Part shown: one piece after another, positions 20,223 through 28,492 of the stretch
How positions within the stretch are numbered: the first letter of the stretch is position 1
Layout of the letters: each line of letters begins with the position of its first letter
Position numbers and translations under genes: made by a program
The notes under the pieces: model-generated
What the model was told of the DNA's origin: nothing
What the model saw: the letters and a program-made list of their open reading frames with translations, nothing else
Database searches by the model: none
Source: Pseudorhizobium flavum
GTDB taxonomy: Bacteria > Pseudomonadota > Alphaproteobacteria > Rhizobiales > Rhizobiaceae
Length of the DNA stretch: 64,000 nt
Assembly (NCBI RefSeq): GCF_902502825.2
Contig: NZ_LR723670.1
Span: 3,751,001-3,815,000 of the forward strand
Reading direction: 5' to 3'

Positions 20223-21506
20223 ATGATCTACCAGTTTTACGAGATGAACCACGCGGCGGTCGCACCTTTCCGTGCCGCTGCCGACGCCATGAGGCTGTTC
20301 CACACCAACCCGCTCAATCCGCTCTCCTATACGGCCATGGGGCGGAGCATGGCGGCTGGCCTCGAGCTTTTCGAGCGGGTGACGCGCCGCTACGGCAAGC
20401 CGGAATTTGGTCTGCCGACCACTGTCATTGATGGGACTACTGTCCGCGTCACCGAGGACATTGTCTGGTCTAAGCCGTTCTGCAACCTGATCCATTTCCG
20501 CCGGGACCTCCCAGCCGGTCGTGCACCTGACCAGAAGCTCCTTCTCGTGGCCCCGATGTCGGGCCACTACGCGACATTGCTGCGCGGCACGGTTGAGACG
20601 CTGCTCCCCAACGCCGAGATCTATATCACGGACTGGATCGATGCGCGTGTGGTGCCGGTGACGGACGGTCGCTTCGACCTTGATGACTACATCGATTACC
20701 TGATCGAGATGGTCCATCACATCGGCCCGAATACGCATGTGATCGGCGTTTGTCAGCCATCTGTCCCCGTCCTGGCTGCGGTTGCTCTGATGGAGTCGGC
20801 TAAGGATCCGCTGGCGCCAGCCTCCATGATTCTCATGGGCGGACCGATCGACACGCGCAAGAACCCGACGGCGGTGAACCAACTGGCCCAGGAGAAGCCG
20901 CTCGAATGGTTCCGCGACAATGTCATCATGAACGTCCCGTGGCCGCATGCGGGGTTCATGCGTCCGGTCTATCCGGGCTTCCTGCAGCTTTCGGGCTTCA
21001 TGTACATGAACCTCGACCGCCATATTACGGCACACAAGGAATTCTACGAGCATCTGATCAAGAACGATGGTGACTCGGCCGAGAGACACCGCGATTTCTA
21101 CGACGAGTACCTGGCGGTCATGGACCTCACCGAGGAATTCTATCTGCAGACGGTCGACACGGTCTTCATCAAACACGCCCTGCCTGAAGGCAAGATGATG
21201 CATCGCGACCGCCTCGTCGACACGAAGGCGATCCGCAATGTCGCGCTGTTGACGGTGGAAGGGGAAAACGACGATATCTCCGGCCTCGGCCAGACCCAGG
21301 CTGCGCATAAGATCTCGCCGAACATCCCGGATCATATGCGGATGCATTACATGCAGCCCGACGTCGGCCACTACGGCGTCTTCAACGGCTCGCGCTTCCG
21401 TCGCGAGATTGCCCCGCGGATTCTGGAGTTCACTGCACGCCACGCCCGTGGTGATGAGCGCCCCAACCCGGTGAAGCGCGTCATCAAGGGTGGCAAGGCG
21501 GGATGA
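20223..21506 (+). CDS. phaZ: Intracellular polyhydroxybutyrate depolymerase
   Basis: Breaks down stored polyhydroxybutyrate. The 427-aa protein from ATG 20223 begins MIYQFYEMNHAAVAPFRAAA, typical of the family. The nucleophile is Cys177 in the box GVCQPS, the cysteine version of a lipase box found in intracellular PhaZ, not the serine box of secreted enzymes. MSGHYATLLRGTVETLLP is another signature. The upstream in-frame extension lacks similarity. Monocistronic, with a candidate PhaR-like palindrome in the leader. Confidence 0.93.
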   Translation: MIYQFYEMNHAAVAPFRAAADAMRLFHTNPLNPLSYTAMGRSMAAGLELFERVTRRYGKPEFGLPTTVIDGTTVRVTEDIVWSKPFCNLIHFRRDLPAGRAPDQKLLLVAPMSGHYATLLRGTVETLLPNAEIYITDWIDARVVPVTDGRFDLDDYIDYLIEMVHHIGPNTHVIGVCQPSVPVLAAVALMESAKDPLAPASMILMGGPIDTRKNPTAVNQLAQEKPLEWFRDNVIMNVPWPHAGFMRPVYPGFLQLSGFMYMNLDRHITAHKEFYEHLIKNDGDSAERHRDFYDEYLAVMDLTEEFYLQTVDTVFIKHALPEGKMMHRDRLVDTKAIRNVALLTVEGENDDISGLGQTQAAHKISPNIPDHMRMHYMQPDVGHYGVFNGSRFRREIAPRILEFTARHARGDERPNPVKRVIKGGKAG

Positions 21507-21627
21507 ATTCCCGCCGCTAATTCAGGTGGTTCTTGAAAACCGGATAGGTTCTTCTTGAAGCAGCCCGGCCGACTCCCCAAATCGATTCCGACGGGCTGGC
21601 ATGTGGCTGCCCGCGGAAACGAAGGGT

Positions 21628-22059
21628 ATGTCATCGATGAACCAGTCAGCATTGATCCGTCCGGATTGGACGCCGGCCACCATCGCATTGATGGTGCTGG
21701 GCTTCGTCGTCTTCTGGCCGCTCGGCCTTGCCATGCTCGCCTATATCCTCTTCGGCGAACGGCTCCAGGGCTTCAAGCGCGATGCCAACCGCAAGGCAGA
21801 TGGCATGTTTGCCGGCTGCCGCCGGGCCAAGTCGCGCTACAACACGCATTTCTCCACGGGAAATGTTGCCTTCGACGATTGGCGCAAGGCCGAACTTGAT
21901 CGCATCGAGGAAGAGCGCCGCAAGCTCGACGAGATGCGGGAGGAGTTCGACAGCTATATGCGCGAATTGCGCCGTGCCAAGGATCAGGAGGAGTTCGACC
22001 GCTTCATGCGCGAGCGCAAGAACCGCTCCACCGGCCAGGGCGACGTTGTAGATCTCTGA
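21628..22059 (+). CDS. DUF2852 small membrane protein
   Basis: Uncharacterised protein of 143 aa belonging to the alphaproteobacterial DUF2852 group. One N-terminal hydrophobic segment (about 14-37, TIALMVLGFVVFWPLGLAML) is followed by a charged helical tail predicted to form a coiled coil (about 80-130, rich in Glu, Arg and Lys). I chose ATG 21628, behind a GAAGGG ribosome site, over 21601; ATG 21637 is also possible. Function unknown. A parS site overlaps the base after its stop. Confidence 0.78.
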   Translation: MSSMNQSALIRPDWTPATIALMVLGFVVFWPLGLAMLAYILFGERLQGFKRDANRKADGMFAGCRRAKSRYNTHFSTGNVAFDDWRKAELDRIEEERRKLDEMREEFDSYMRELRRAKDQEEFDRFMRERKNRSTGQGDVVDL

Positions 22060-22075
22060 GGATTCACGTGAAACA
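22060..22075. promoter_or_regulatory. parS site after the DUF2852 gene
   Basis: GGATTCACGTGAAACA matches the parS consensus at 14 of 16 positions and carries the same left-arm variant (GATTCAC) as two other sites. It begins right after the DUF2852 stop codon and is the rightmost strong site in the window, about 14 kb from oriC. Confidence 0.82.
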
Positions 22076-22080
22076 TCGGA

Positions 22081-22105
22081 CCGGCGCCGTCAGGCGCCGG
22101 TTTTT
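22081..22105 (+). terminator. Rho-independent terminator after DUF2852
   Basis: A perfect 8-bp stem (CCGGCGCC and GGCGCCGG), 4-nt loop GTCA, is followed immediately by TTTTT. It lies 21 nt past the stop of the DUF2852 gene, directly after the parS site. Confidence 0.88.
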
Positions 22106-22143
22106 CTGTCTCTGCGTTTCCGCGAATCGGCTAGATAAAGCCT

Positions 22144-22908
22144 ATGTTCGCGCTCCTCAAGAAACCGGTCCGTCCGCGCCGCAAGCCCTTGGCTCCGGAG
22201 ACGCGAACGCTTGAGGTCGGCAGCCGCGCCATGCCGCTCACAATCCGGGAACATCCGCGCTCGACCCGTATCACCCTTCGGATCGAGCCGGGCGCGCGTG
22301 GGCTCAGCCTGACAGTTCCCGTCGGCCTGCGTCGGTCCGAGATCGACGATTTCCTTGATCGCCATCAGGGCTGGCTCCTCACCCGGCTCGCTCGCTTTCC
22401 GCAGTCCGAGCCGTATCTTCGTCCGGGCTCCGGCATCATGCTGCGCGGCGTGCGCCACGATATCGAACACACGGGCAGCCTGCGCGGCGTGACGGAGGCT
22501 GTCCTTCGTGAGGGGAGGGCGGTTCTGCGTATCAGCGGCATGGAGGAACATACCGGTCGGCGCATCGCAACCTTTCTGAAAAAGGAAGCTCGTCGCGATC
22601 TCGAAGCAGCGGTCCGGCTGCATGCGCAGGGCGTGCGGAAGCCGGTCAGGTCGATCGCCATGAAGGACACCCGATCCCGCTGGGGCTCCTGTTCATGGGA
22701 CGGCAATCTGAGCTTCTCCTGGCGCATCGTCATGGCACCACCTTTTGTCATCGATTACCTCGCTGCCCACGAGGTCGCTCATCTGGACCAGATGAACCAT
22801 GGGCCGGAGTTCTGGGCGCTTTGCCGTCGTCTCTGCCCGCGCACTGACGAGGCCAAGGCCTGGCTGAAGCGCCACGGCTCGCAACTCCACGCAATCGATT
22901 TCGGCTGA
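22144..22908 (+). CDS. YgjP/SprT-like zinc metalloprotease family protein (M48-like)
   Basis: Predicted metal-dependent hydrolase of the YgjP (DUF45) family. The 254-aa protein ends in the signature HEVAHLDQMNHGPEFW, with zinc ligands H209, H213 and H219 and catalytic E210. The SRWGSCSWDGNLSFSWR segment is also typical. The physiological substrate is not established. No ribosome site is visible; a CTAGAT -10-like element ends 7 nt before the ATG, so the mRNA may be leaderless. It stands alone between the terminator at 22081 and trpF. Confidence 0.86.
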   Translation: MFALLKKPVRPRRKPLAPETRTLEVGSRAMPLTIREHPRSTRITLRIEPGARGLSLTVPVGLRRSEIDDFLDRHQGWLLTRLARFPQSEPYLRPGSGIMLRGVRHDIEHTGSLRGVTEAVLREGRAVLRISGMEEHTGRRIATFLKKEARRDLEAAVRLHAQGVRKPVRSIAMKDTRSRWGSCSWDGNLSFSWRIVMAPPFVIDYLAAHEVAHLDQMNHGPEFWALCRRLCPRTDEAKAWLKRHGSQLHAIDFG

Positions 22909-22990
22909 TCTGCGAGCGTCGAACATCGACGAGCAACGGAGAAGCGCTTTTATCTCGACTCCGCCATGATTTCATGCGAACTCGCAGGGC

Positions 22991-23647
22991 ATGAAGCCGG
23001 ACATCAAGATTTGCGGGTTGAAGACGTCAGAGGCCGTCGACCGGGCGCTCGCACGCGGTGCGACCCATATCGGTTTTATCTTCTTCCCCAAGAGCCCCCG
23101 CCATGTCGATCCCGAGATCGCTGCCGAACTGGCCGAGCCGGTGCGCGGCCGGGTAAAGATCGTCGCGGTTACGGTGGATGCAAGCGACGAGGAGCTGGAC
23201 GACATCGTCCACCTGCTGAAACCGGACGTCCTCCAAATGCACGGCCATGAGACGCCGGAGCGCATCCTTCAGGTCAAGGCGCTGTACGGGATACCTGTAA
23301 TGAAGGCCTTCTCTGTTCGCGAAGCCTCCGACCTCGAGCGCATCGACCCCTATGTCGGTGTCGCCGACCGGTTCCTGTTCGATGCAAAGGCCCCCGCCGG
23401 GTCAGAACTGCCCGGTGGCAACGGCGTGTCATTCGACTGGAACATCATGGCCTCGCTTGACGCAAGCGTCGATTACATGCTTTCCGGGGGCCTGAACAAA
23501 GACAATGTCGGTCTTGCGCTCGCCTCCACCCGGGCCCGCGGAATTGATGTGTCCTCCGGCGTCGAAAGCGCGCCGGGCATCAAGGACATCGTCATGATCG
23601 ACGCCTTCTTTGACGCTATCGCAGAGGCCCGCTCCGTCGGAGCCTGA
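22991..23647 (+). CDS. trpF: Phosphoribosylanthranilate isomerase
   Basis: Third step of tryptophan synthesis, an Amadori rearrangement on a TIM barrel. The 218-aa protein starts MKPDIKICGLKT, with the catalytic Cys of KICGL. Near the C-terminus LSGGLNKDNV and GIDVSSGVESAPGIKD bind the phosphate. It is the first gene of trpF-trpB-trpA, with 11 nt before trpB. The other trp genes (trpE, D, C) are not in the window, a split trp arrangement common in alphaproteobacteria. Confidence 0.95.
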   Translation: MKPDIKICGLKTSEAVDRALARGATHIGFIFFPKSPRHVDPEIAAELAEPVRGRVKIVAVTVDASDEELDDIVHLLKPDVLQMHGHETPERILQVKALYGIPVMKAFSVREASDLERIDPYVGVADRFLFDAKAPAGSELPGGNGVSFDWNIMASLDASVDYMLSGGLNKDNVGLALASTRARGIDVSSGVESAPGIKDIVMIDAFFDAIAEARSVGA

Positions 23648-23658
23648 GGGAGTAGAGA

Positions 23659-24879
23659 GTGAATCAGACGCCGAAACCCAATTCCTTCCGCTCCGGGCCC
23701 GATGAGGATGGCCGCTTCGGCATCTTTGGCGGCCGGTTCGTCGCCGAGACCCTCATGCCTCTGATCCTCGACCTGCAAGCCGAATGGGAAAAGGCGAAGA
23801 CCGATCCGGAATTCCAGGCAGAGCTCCAGCATCTCAACACACACTATACGGGTCGTCCGAGCCCGCTCTATTTTGCGGAGCGCCTGACGGCCGAACTCGG
23901 CGGTGCCAAGATCTACTTCAAGCGCGACGAATTGAACCACACCGGGTCTCACAAGATCAACAACTGCCTCGGCCAGATCCTGCTCGCGCGCCGCATGGGC
24001 AAGACCCGCATCATCGCGGAAACCGGCGCCGGCCAGCACGGGGTCGCCTCGGCCACCGTCGCCGCCAGATTCGGCCTGCCCTGCGTGGTCTACATGGGTG
24101 CCACCGACGTCGAGCGTCAGGCACCGAACGTGTTTCGCATGAAGCTTCTGGGCGCCGAAGTCAGGCCGGTTACGGCCGGCCACGGCACGCTGAAGGATGC
24201 GATGAACGAGGCCCTGCGCGACTGGGTCACCAATGTCGACGACACCTATTACCTGATCGGCACGGCTGCGGGCCCGCATCCGTATCCGGAACTGGTTCGC
24301 GAATTCCAGTCGGTGATCGGCAAGGAAACCCGCGAACAAATGATGGCGGCGGAAGGCCGCCTGCCGGACATGCTGGTGGCGGCCGTTGGTGGTGGCTCCA
24401 ACGCCATTGGTCTCTTCCATCCGTTTCTCGATGATGAGTCCGTCAAGATCGTCGGTGTCGAAGCAGGCGGCAAGGGTCTGGATGGCGAGGAGCACTGTGC
24501 CTCGCTGACAGCCGGCTCGCCGGGCGTCCTGCACGGCAACCGCACCTATCTACTGCAGGACGGTGATGGGCAGATCAAGGAAGGCCACTCCATCTCGGCC
24601 GGCCTCGATTATCCGGGCATCGGCCCCGAGCATTCCTGGCTGAAGGATATGGGCCGCGTCGAATACGTCCCGATCATGGATGACGAGGCGCTTGCCGCCT
24701 TTCAGATGCTGACCCGCACCGAAGGCATCATCCCGGCACTGGAGCCGAGCCATGCGCTCGCGGAAGTCATCAAGCGCGCGCCGAAGATGGACAAGGACCA
24801 GATCATTGTGATGAACCTCTGCGGCCGGGGCGACAAGGACATCTTCACCGTCGGCAAGATTCTCGGAATGGGCCTCTGA
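23659..24879 (+). CDS. trpB: Tryptophan synthase beta chain
   Basis: Condenses indole with serine using PLP. The 406-aa protein uses a GTG start at 23659, with a GAGGGAG ribosome site 10 nt before it. The PLP lysine sits in [13 protein letters not shown], and the glycine-rich phosphate cup is VGGGSNAIG. The end is separated from trpA by a single base, so the two subunits are made together. Confidence 0.98.
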   Translation: MNQTPKPNSFRSGPDEDGRFGIFGGRFVAETLMPLILDLQAEWEKAKTDPEFQAELQHLNTHYTGRPSPLYFAERLTAELGGAKIYFKRDELNHTGSHKINNCLGQILLARRMGKTRIIAETGAGQHGVASATVAARFGLPCVVYMGATDVERQAPNVFRMKLLGAEVRPVTAGHGTLKDAMNEALRDWVTNVDDTYYLIGTAAGPHPYPELVREFQSVIGKETREQMMAAEGRLPDMLVAAVGGGSNAIGLFHPFLDDESVKIVGVEAGGKGLDGEEHCASLTAGSPGVLHGNRTYLLQDGDGQIKEGHSISAGLDYPGIGPEHSWLKDMGRVEYVPIMDDEALAAFQMLTRTEGIIPALEPSHALAEVIKRAPKMDKDQIIVMNLCGRGDKDIFTVGKILGMGL

Positions 24880-24880
24880 C

Positions 24881-25720
24881 ATGACCGCACGCATGGACAA
24901 GAAATTCGCTGACCTGAAGGCCGAGGGCCGCCCGGCGCTCGTCACCTATTTCATGGGCGGCGATCCGGACTATGATACGTCGCTCGCGATCATGAAGGCG
25001 CTGCCGGCGGCCGGCGCCGACGTGATCGAACTCGGCGCGCCATTCTCCGATCCGATGGCCGATGGCCCGGCGATCCAGCTGGCCGGCCAGCGGGCGCTGA
25101 AGAATGGCCATTCGCTGAAGAAAACGCTGCAGATGGCCCGCGATTTCCGCAAAGACGACAATACGACGCCGATCGTCATCATGGGCTACTACAATCCCAT
25201 CTACATCTACGGTGTCGACCGCTTTCTGGAGGACGCGCTGGCGGCGGGTGTTGACGGCTTGATCGTCGTCGACCTGCCGGCCGAGATGGACGACGAGCTC
25301 TGCATCCCGGCGCGCAAGAAGGACATCAACTTCATTCGCCTGACGACACCGACCACCGACGACCGGCGCCTTCCCAAGGTGCTGACCAACACCTCCGGCT
25401 TCGTCTACTATGTCTCGATGACCGGGATTACCGGCTCTGCCCTGCCTGATCCGTCAAAGATTGCAGGTGCCGTCCAGCGCATCAAGAAGTCGACCGACCT
25501 GCCGGTCTGCGTCGGATTCGGCGTAAAGACAGCCGAGCATGCGCGGCTGATCGGTGCCTCGGCGGATGGCGTCGTGGTCGGTACGGCGATCGTCAACCAG
25601 GTCGCCACGTCGCTCGACAAGGATGGCCGGGCCAGTGCCGACACGGTGGAATCGGTCACGACTTTCGTTCGAGGCTTGGCAATCGGCGTGCGGTCAGCGC
25701 GACTTGTAGCCGCCGAATAG
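24881..25720 (+). CDS. trpA: Tryptophan synthase alpha chain
   Basis: Splits indole-3-glycerol phosphate to indole, which passes to TrpB. The 279-aa protein has the catalytic region [19 protein letters not shown] and the phosphate-binding [11 protein letters not shown]. Start ATG 24881, one nt after trpB. It is followed by accD after 38 bp in a trp-acc-fol gene order common in Rhizobiales. Confidence 0.97.
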   Translation: MTARMDKKFADLKAEGRPALVTYFMGGDPDYDTSLAIMKALPAAGADVIELGAPFSDPMADGPAIQLAGQRALKNGHSLKKTLQMARDFRKDDNTTPIVIMGYYNPIYIYGVDRFLEDALAAGVDGLIVVDLPAEMDDELCIPARKKDINFIRLTTPTTDDRRLPKVLTNTSGFVYYVSMTGITGSALPDPSKIAGAVQRIKKSTDLPVCVGFGVKTAEHARLIGASADGVVVGTAIVNQVATSLDKDGRASADTVESVTTFVRGLAIGVRSARLVAAE

Positions 25721-25758
25721 TTTCCCACATAGGGCGCAGTTTATCAGGAGTAACCCAC

Positions 25759-26667
25759 GTGAACTGGATCACCAACTACGTCCGGCCGCGGATCAATTCC
25801 ATGCTTGGCCGCCGTGAGGTTCCGGACAACCTCTGGATCAAGTGCCCGGAAACGGGTGAGATGGTCTTCCACAAGGACCTGGAAGAGAACAAGTGGGTGA
25901 TCCCCGCTTCCGGCTATCACATGAAGATGCCGGCCAAGGCGCGCCTGACGGATCTCTTCGATGGCGGCGTCTTCGAATCGCTTCCCCAGCCCAAGGTTGC
26001 CCAGGATCCGCTGAAGTTCCGCGACTCAAAGAAGTACATCGACCGTCTGAAGGACAGCCGCCTGAAGACCGAGCAGGAGGACACGATCCTCGCCGGCCTC
26101 GGCCAGGTGCGCGGCGTGAAGCTCGTCGCGGTGGTTCACGAGTTCAACTTCATCGGCGGTTCGCTCGGCATGGCAGCGGGCGAGGCGATTGTGAAGGCGT
26201 GCGAGCGTGCAGTCGCTGAAAAATGCCCTCTAGTGATCTTCCCGGCCTCCGGCGGCGCCCGCATGCAGGAAGGCATCCTGTCGCTGATGCAGCTGCCGCG
26301 GACCACAGTCGCGGTCGACATGCTGAAGGAAGCCGGCCTGCCTTACATAGTCGTGCTGACCAACCCCACCACCGGTGGCGTCACTGCATCCTACGCCATG
26401 CTTGGCGACATCCATATTGCCGAGCCGGGTGCCGAAATCGGCTTTGCCGGCAAGCGCGTCATCGAGCAGACGCTCCGCGAAAAGCTGCCGGAGGGCTTCC
26501 AGACGGCGGAATACCTGCTGGAGCACGGCATGGTAGACATGGTCGTCAACCGCCATGATCTGCCGGATACGCTTGCCACGCTTCTGAAGATCCTGATGAA
26601 GGCGCCCGCAGCCAACGATGATTCGGCTGAAGTCCTGGCGCTTGCCCCCGTGGCAGCGAGCGCCTGA
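25759..26667 (+). CDS. accD: Acetyl-CoA carboxylase carboxyltransferase subunit beta
   Basis: Carboxyltransferase beta subunit, which with AccA makes malonyl-CoA. The 302-aa protein uses a GTG start at 25759 behind CAGGAG. The crotonase-like core has [19 protein letters not shown] and [14 protein letters not shown]. The N-terminal zinc ribbon, four Cys in E. coli, is degraded: only the first Cys (WIKC) remains and the second pair region reads VIPASGYH. The subunit therefore probably binds no zinc there. Confidence 0.95.
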   Translation: MNWITNYVRPRINSMLGRREVPDNLWIKCPETGEMVFHKDLEENKWVIPASGYHMKMPAKARLTDLFDGGVFESLPQPKVAQDPLKFRDSKKYIDRLKDSRLKTEQEDTILAGLGQVRGVKLVAVVHEFNFIGGSLGMAAGEAIVKACERAVAEKCPLVIFPASGGARMQEGILSLMQLPRTTVAVDMLKEAGLPYIVVLTNPTTGGVTASYAMLGDIHIAEPGAEIGFAGKRVIEQTLREKLPEGFQTAEYLLEHGMVDMVVNRHDLPDTLATLLKILMKAPAANDDSAEVLALAPVAASA

Positions 26668-26693
26668 GTCGATAGAGACGCTGGATCGGCGGG

Positions 26694-28046
26694 ATGAGTG
26701 CAATGAATATTCCCGCCGTCAGCGCGGCCGAGCAAGAGATCGAGAAGCTGATGACCCTTCACCCGAAGGGTTTCGACCTGTCGCTGGACAGGATCAGGCG
26801 GCTTCTGGAGGTGCTGGAAAACCCCCACCGCAAGCTGCCGCCGGTGATCCATATCGCCGGTACGAACGGCAAGGGCTCTGCAACGGCCTTCTGCTCCGCC
26901 CTCCTGGAGGCGGCTGGTCTTGCCGTCCATGTCCACACCTCTCCGCACCTCGTCAACTGGCATGAGCGCTATCGAATCGGCGTCAAGGGCGGCCGGTCGC
27001 AAATCGTGGAAGACGAGATGTTTGCCGAAGCCCTGCAGCGGGTGGCGGCCGCCAATGCCGGCCAGACCATCACCGTTTTTGAGATTCTGACCGCGGTGAC
27101 CTTCCTGCTCTTCTCCGAGCAACCGGCCGATGCCGTCATTCTCGAAGTTGGTCTCGGCGGTCGCTTCGACGCCACCAACGTCGTCGAGAGACCGGCGGTT
27201 TCGGTGATCATGCCCATCTCTCTCGATCATCAACCCTATCTGGGAGACCGGGTCGAACTCATCGCTGCGGAGAAGGCCGGCATCATGAAGCGCGGCTGTC
27301 CGGTCGTGATCGGCAAACAGGAATACAGCCCGGCGCTGGACGTGCTGGTCGAGAGCGCCGAACGGCTTTCCTGTCCCATGGCTGTCTACGGGCAGGACTT
27401 CTCAGCCCACGAAGAGTTCGGTCGCCTGATCTACCAGGATGAGTTTGGTCTCGCCGACCTGCCGCTGCCGCGGCTTCCGGGGCGTCATCAGATCGCCAAT
27501 GCAGCCGCCGCCATTCGCGCGGTGAAGGCAGCGGGTTTTGTACTCACGGATGCGATGATCGAGAAGGCCATGGCAACCGTCGAGTGGCCGGGCCGCCTGC
27601 AAAGGCTCACAGAGGGCCGGCTCCTGGAACTGGCGCCGAAGGATGCGGAAATCTGGGTTGATGGTGGCCATAACCCCGGTGCCGGCGAGGTCATCGCCGA
27701 GGCGATGGCAGGACTCGAGGAGCGGCGGGCGCGCCCCCTCTATCTCGTCACCGGCATGATCAACACCAAGGATCCCGTCGGCTATTTCCGTGCCTTCGCC
27801 GATATTGCCGAGCATGTCTTCACCGTTCCGATCCGTGGCTCCGATGCCGGCCTCGATCCGGTGGCGCTCGCTGAATCTGCCTTTGATGCGGGATTGGCGG
27901 CAGAGCCTGCCGGATCGGTAGCAGAGGCATTGGCAGAAATCGTGCGCCGCCAGCTGCCGGAGGCGGTACCGCCACGAATCCTAATCGGTGGCTCGCTCTA
28001 TCTAGTCGGCAATGTCCTTGCCGACAACGGCACTCCGCCAAAATGA
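26694..28046 (+). CDS. folC: Folylpolyglutamate/dihydrofolate synthase
   Basis: Adds glutamate to dihydropteroate or folates. The 450-aa protein has the Mur-ligase-like P-loop HIAGTNGKGSATAFC and the LEVGLGGRFDATN block, both signatures of FolC. A second ATG at 26703 is possible. It is the last gene of the trpFBA-accD-folC run and ends at a strong two-way terminator shared with trxA. Confidence 0.95.
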   Translation: MSAMNIPAVSAAEQEIEKLMTLHPKGFDLSLDRIRRLLEVLENPHRKLPPVIHIAGTNGKGSATAFCSALLEAAGLAVHVHTSPHLVNWHERYRIGVKGGRSQIVEDEMFAEALQRVAAANAGQTITVFEILTAVTFLLFSEQPADAVILEVGLGGRFDATNVVERPAVSVIMPISLDHQPYLGDRVELIAAEKAGIMKRGCPVVIGKQEYSPALDVLVESAERLSCPMAVYGQDFSAHEEFGRLIYQDEFGLADLPLPRLPGRHQIANAAAAIRAVKAAGFVLTDAMIEKAMATVEWPGRLQRLTEGRLLELAPKDAEIWVDGGHNPGAGEVIAEAMAGLEERRARPLYLVTGMINTKDPVGYFRAFADIAEHVFTVPIRGSDAGLDPVALAESAFDAGLAAEPAGSVAEALAEIVRRQLPEAVPPRILIGGSLYLVGNVLADNGTPPK

Positions 28047-28083
28047 AGAAAGCCCGGCGCGACGGCCGGGCTTTCTTCATTTT
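28041..28083. terminator. Strong bidirectional terminator between folC and trxA
   Basis: A long near-perfect stem (AAATGAAGAAAGCCCGGC pairing with its complement across a 5-nt loop) has A-rich and T-rich flanks on both sides. It overlaps the folC stop region and lies 20 bp from the trxA stop, serving both converging genes. Confidence 0.9.
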
Positions 28084-28100
28084 GAACCGATTTCCCTGCC

Positions 28101-28421
28101 TCAAGCGGCGCCGGAGATCCAGGCGGAGAGAGCAGTCTTTGGGGCGGCGCCAACCTTGATGTCAGCCACTTCGCCACCCTTGAACATGGCGAGGGTCGGG
28201 ATGGAGCGGACGCCGAATTTCGCGGCAAGCTCCGGGTTTTCGTCGATGTTGAGCTTGGCGACCTTCACCTTGCCGGCCATCTCGTTGGAGATTTCCTCAA
28301 GGCTCGGACCGATCATCTTGCACGGGCCGCACCATTCTGCCCAAAAGTCCACGACCACGGGTTGGGTCGAGTCCAGAACCTCGGCCTGGAAATTGCTGTT
28401 GTCGACTTTCACGGTCGCCAT
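28101..28421 (-). CDS. trxA: Thioredoxin 1
   Basis: Cytosolic dithiol reductant. The 106-aa protein has the classic WCGPC active site at residues 30-34 in [15 protein letters not shown], and the cis-Pro loop IPTLAMF. No signal peptide. An AAGGAG ribosome site precedes ATG 28421. It lies 71 bp downstream of addA, so it may share that transcript and also have its own promoter. Confidence 0.97.
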   Translation of the reverse strand: MATVKVDNSNFQAEVLDSTQPVVVDFWAEWCGPCKMIGPSLEEISNEMAGKVKVAKLNIDENPELAAKFGVRSIPTLAMFKGGEVADIKVGAAPKTALSAWISGAA

Positions 28422-28492
28422 AGGGCTCTCCTTGTGAAGAATGTGTTGCGCACAATGTGAGGCTGCGGCCGCCTCTTTTCAATACTGCTATC

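Noticed and set aside
19890..21443. 517-codon open frame on the minus strand opposite phaZ
   Set aside because: No recognisable domain, Arg/His-rich composition typical of an antisense shadow in GC-rich DNA; the plus-strand phaZ is fully supported.
23473..24534. 353-codon minus-strand frame opposite trpF and trpB
   Set aside because: Shadow of a conserved gene; no family motif.
25751..25766. CACGTG at the accD start as a parS site
   Set aside because: Neither arm matches TGTTT/AAACA; just the hexamer.
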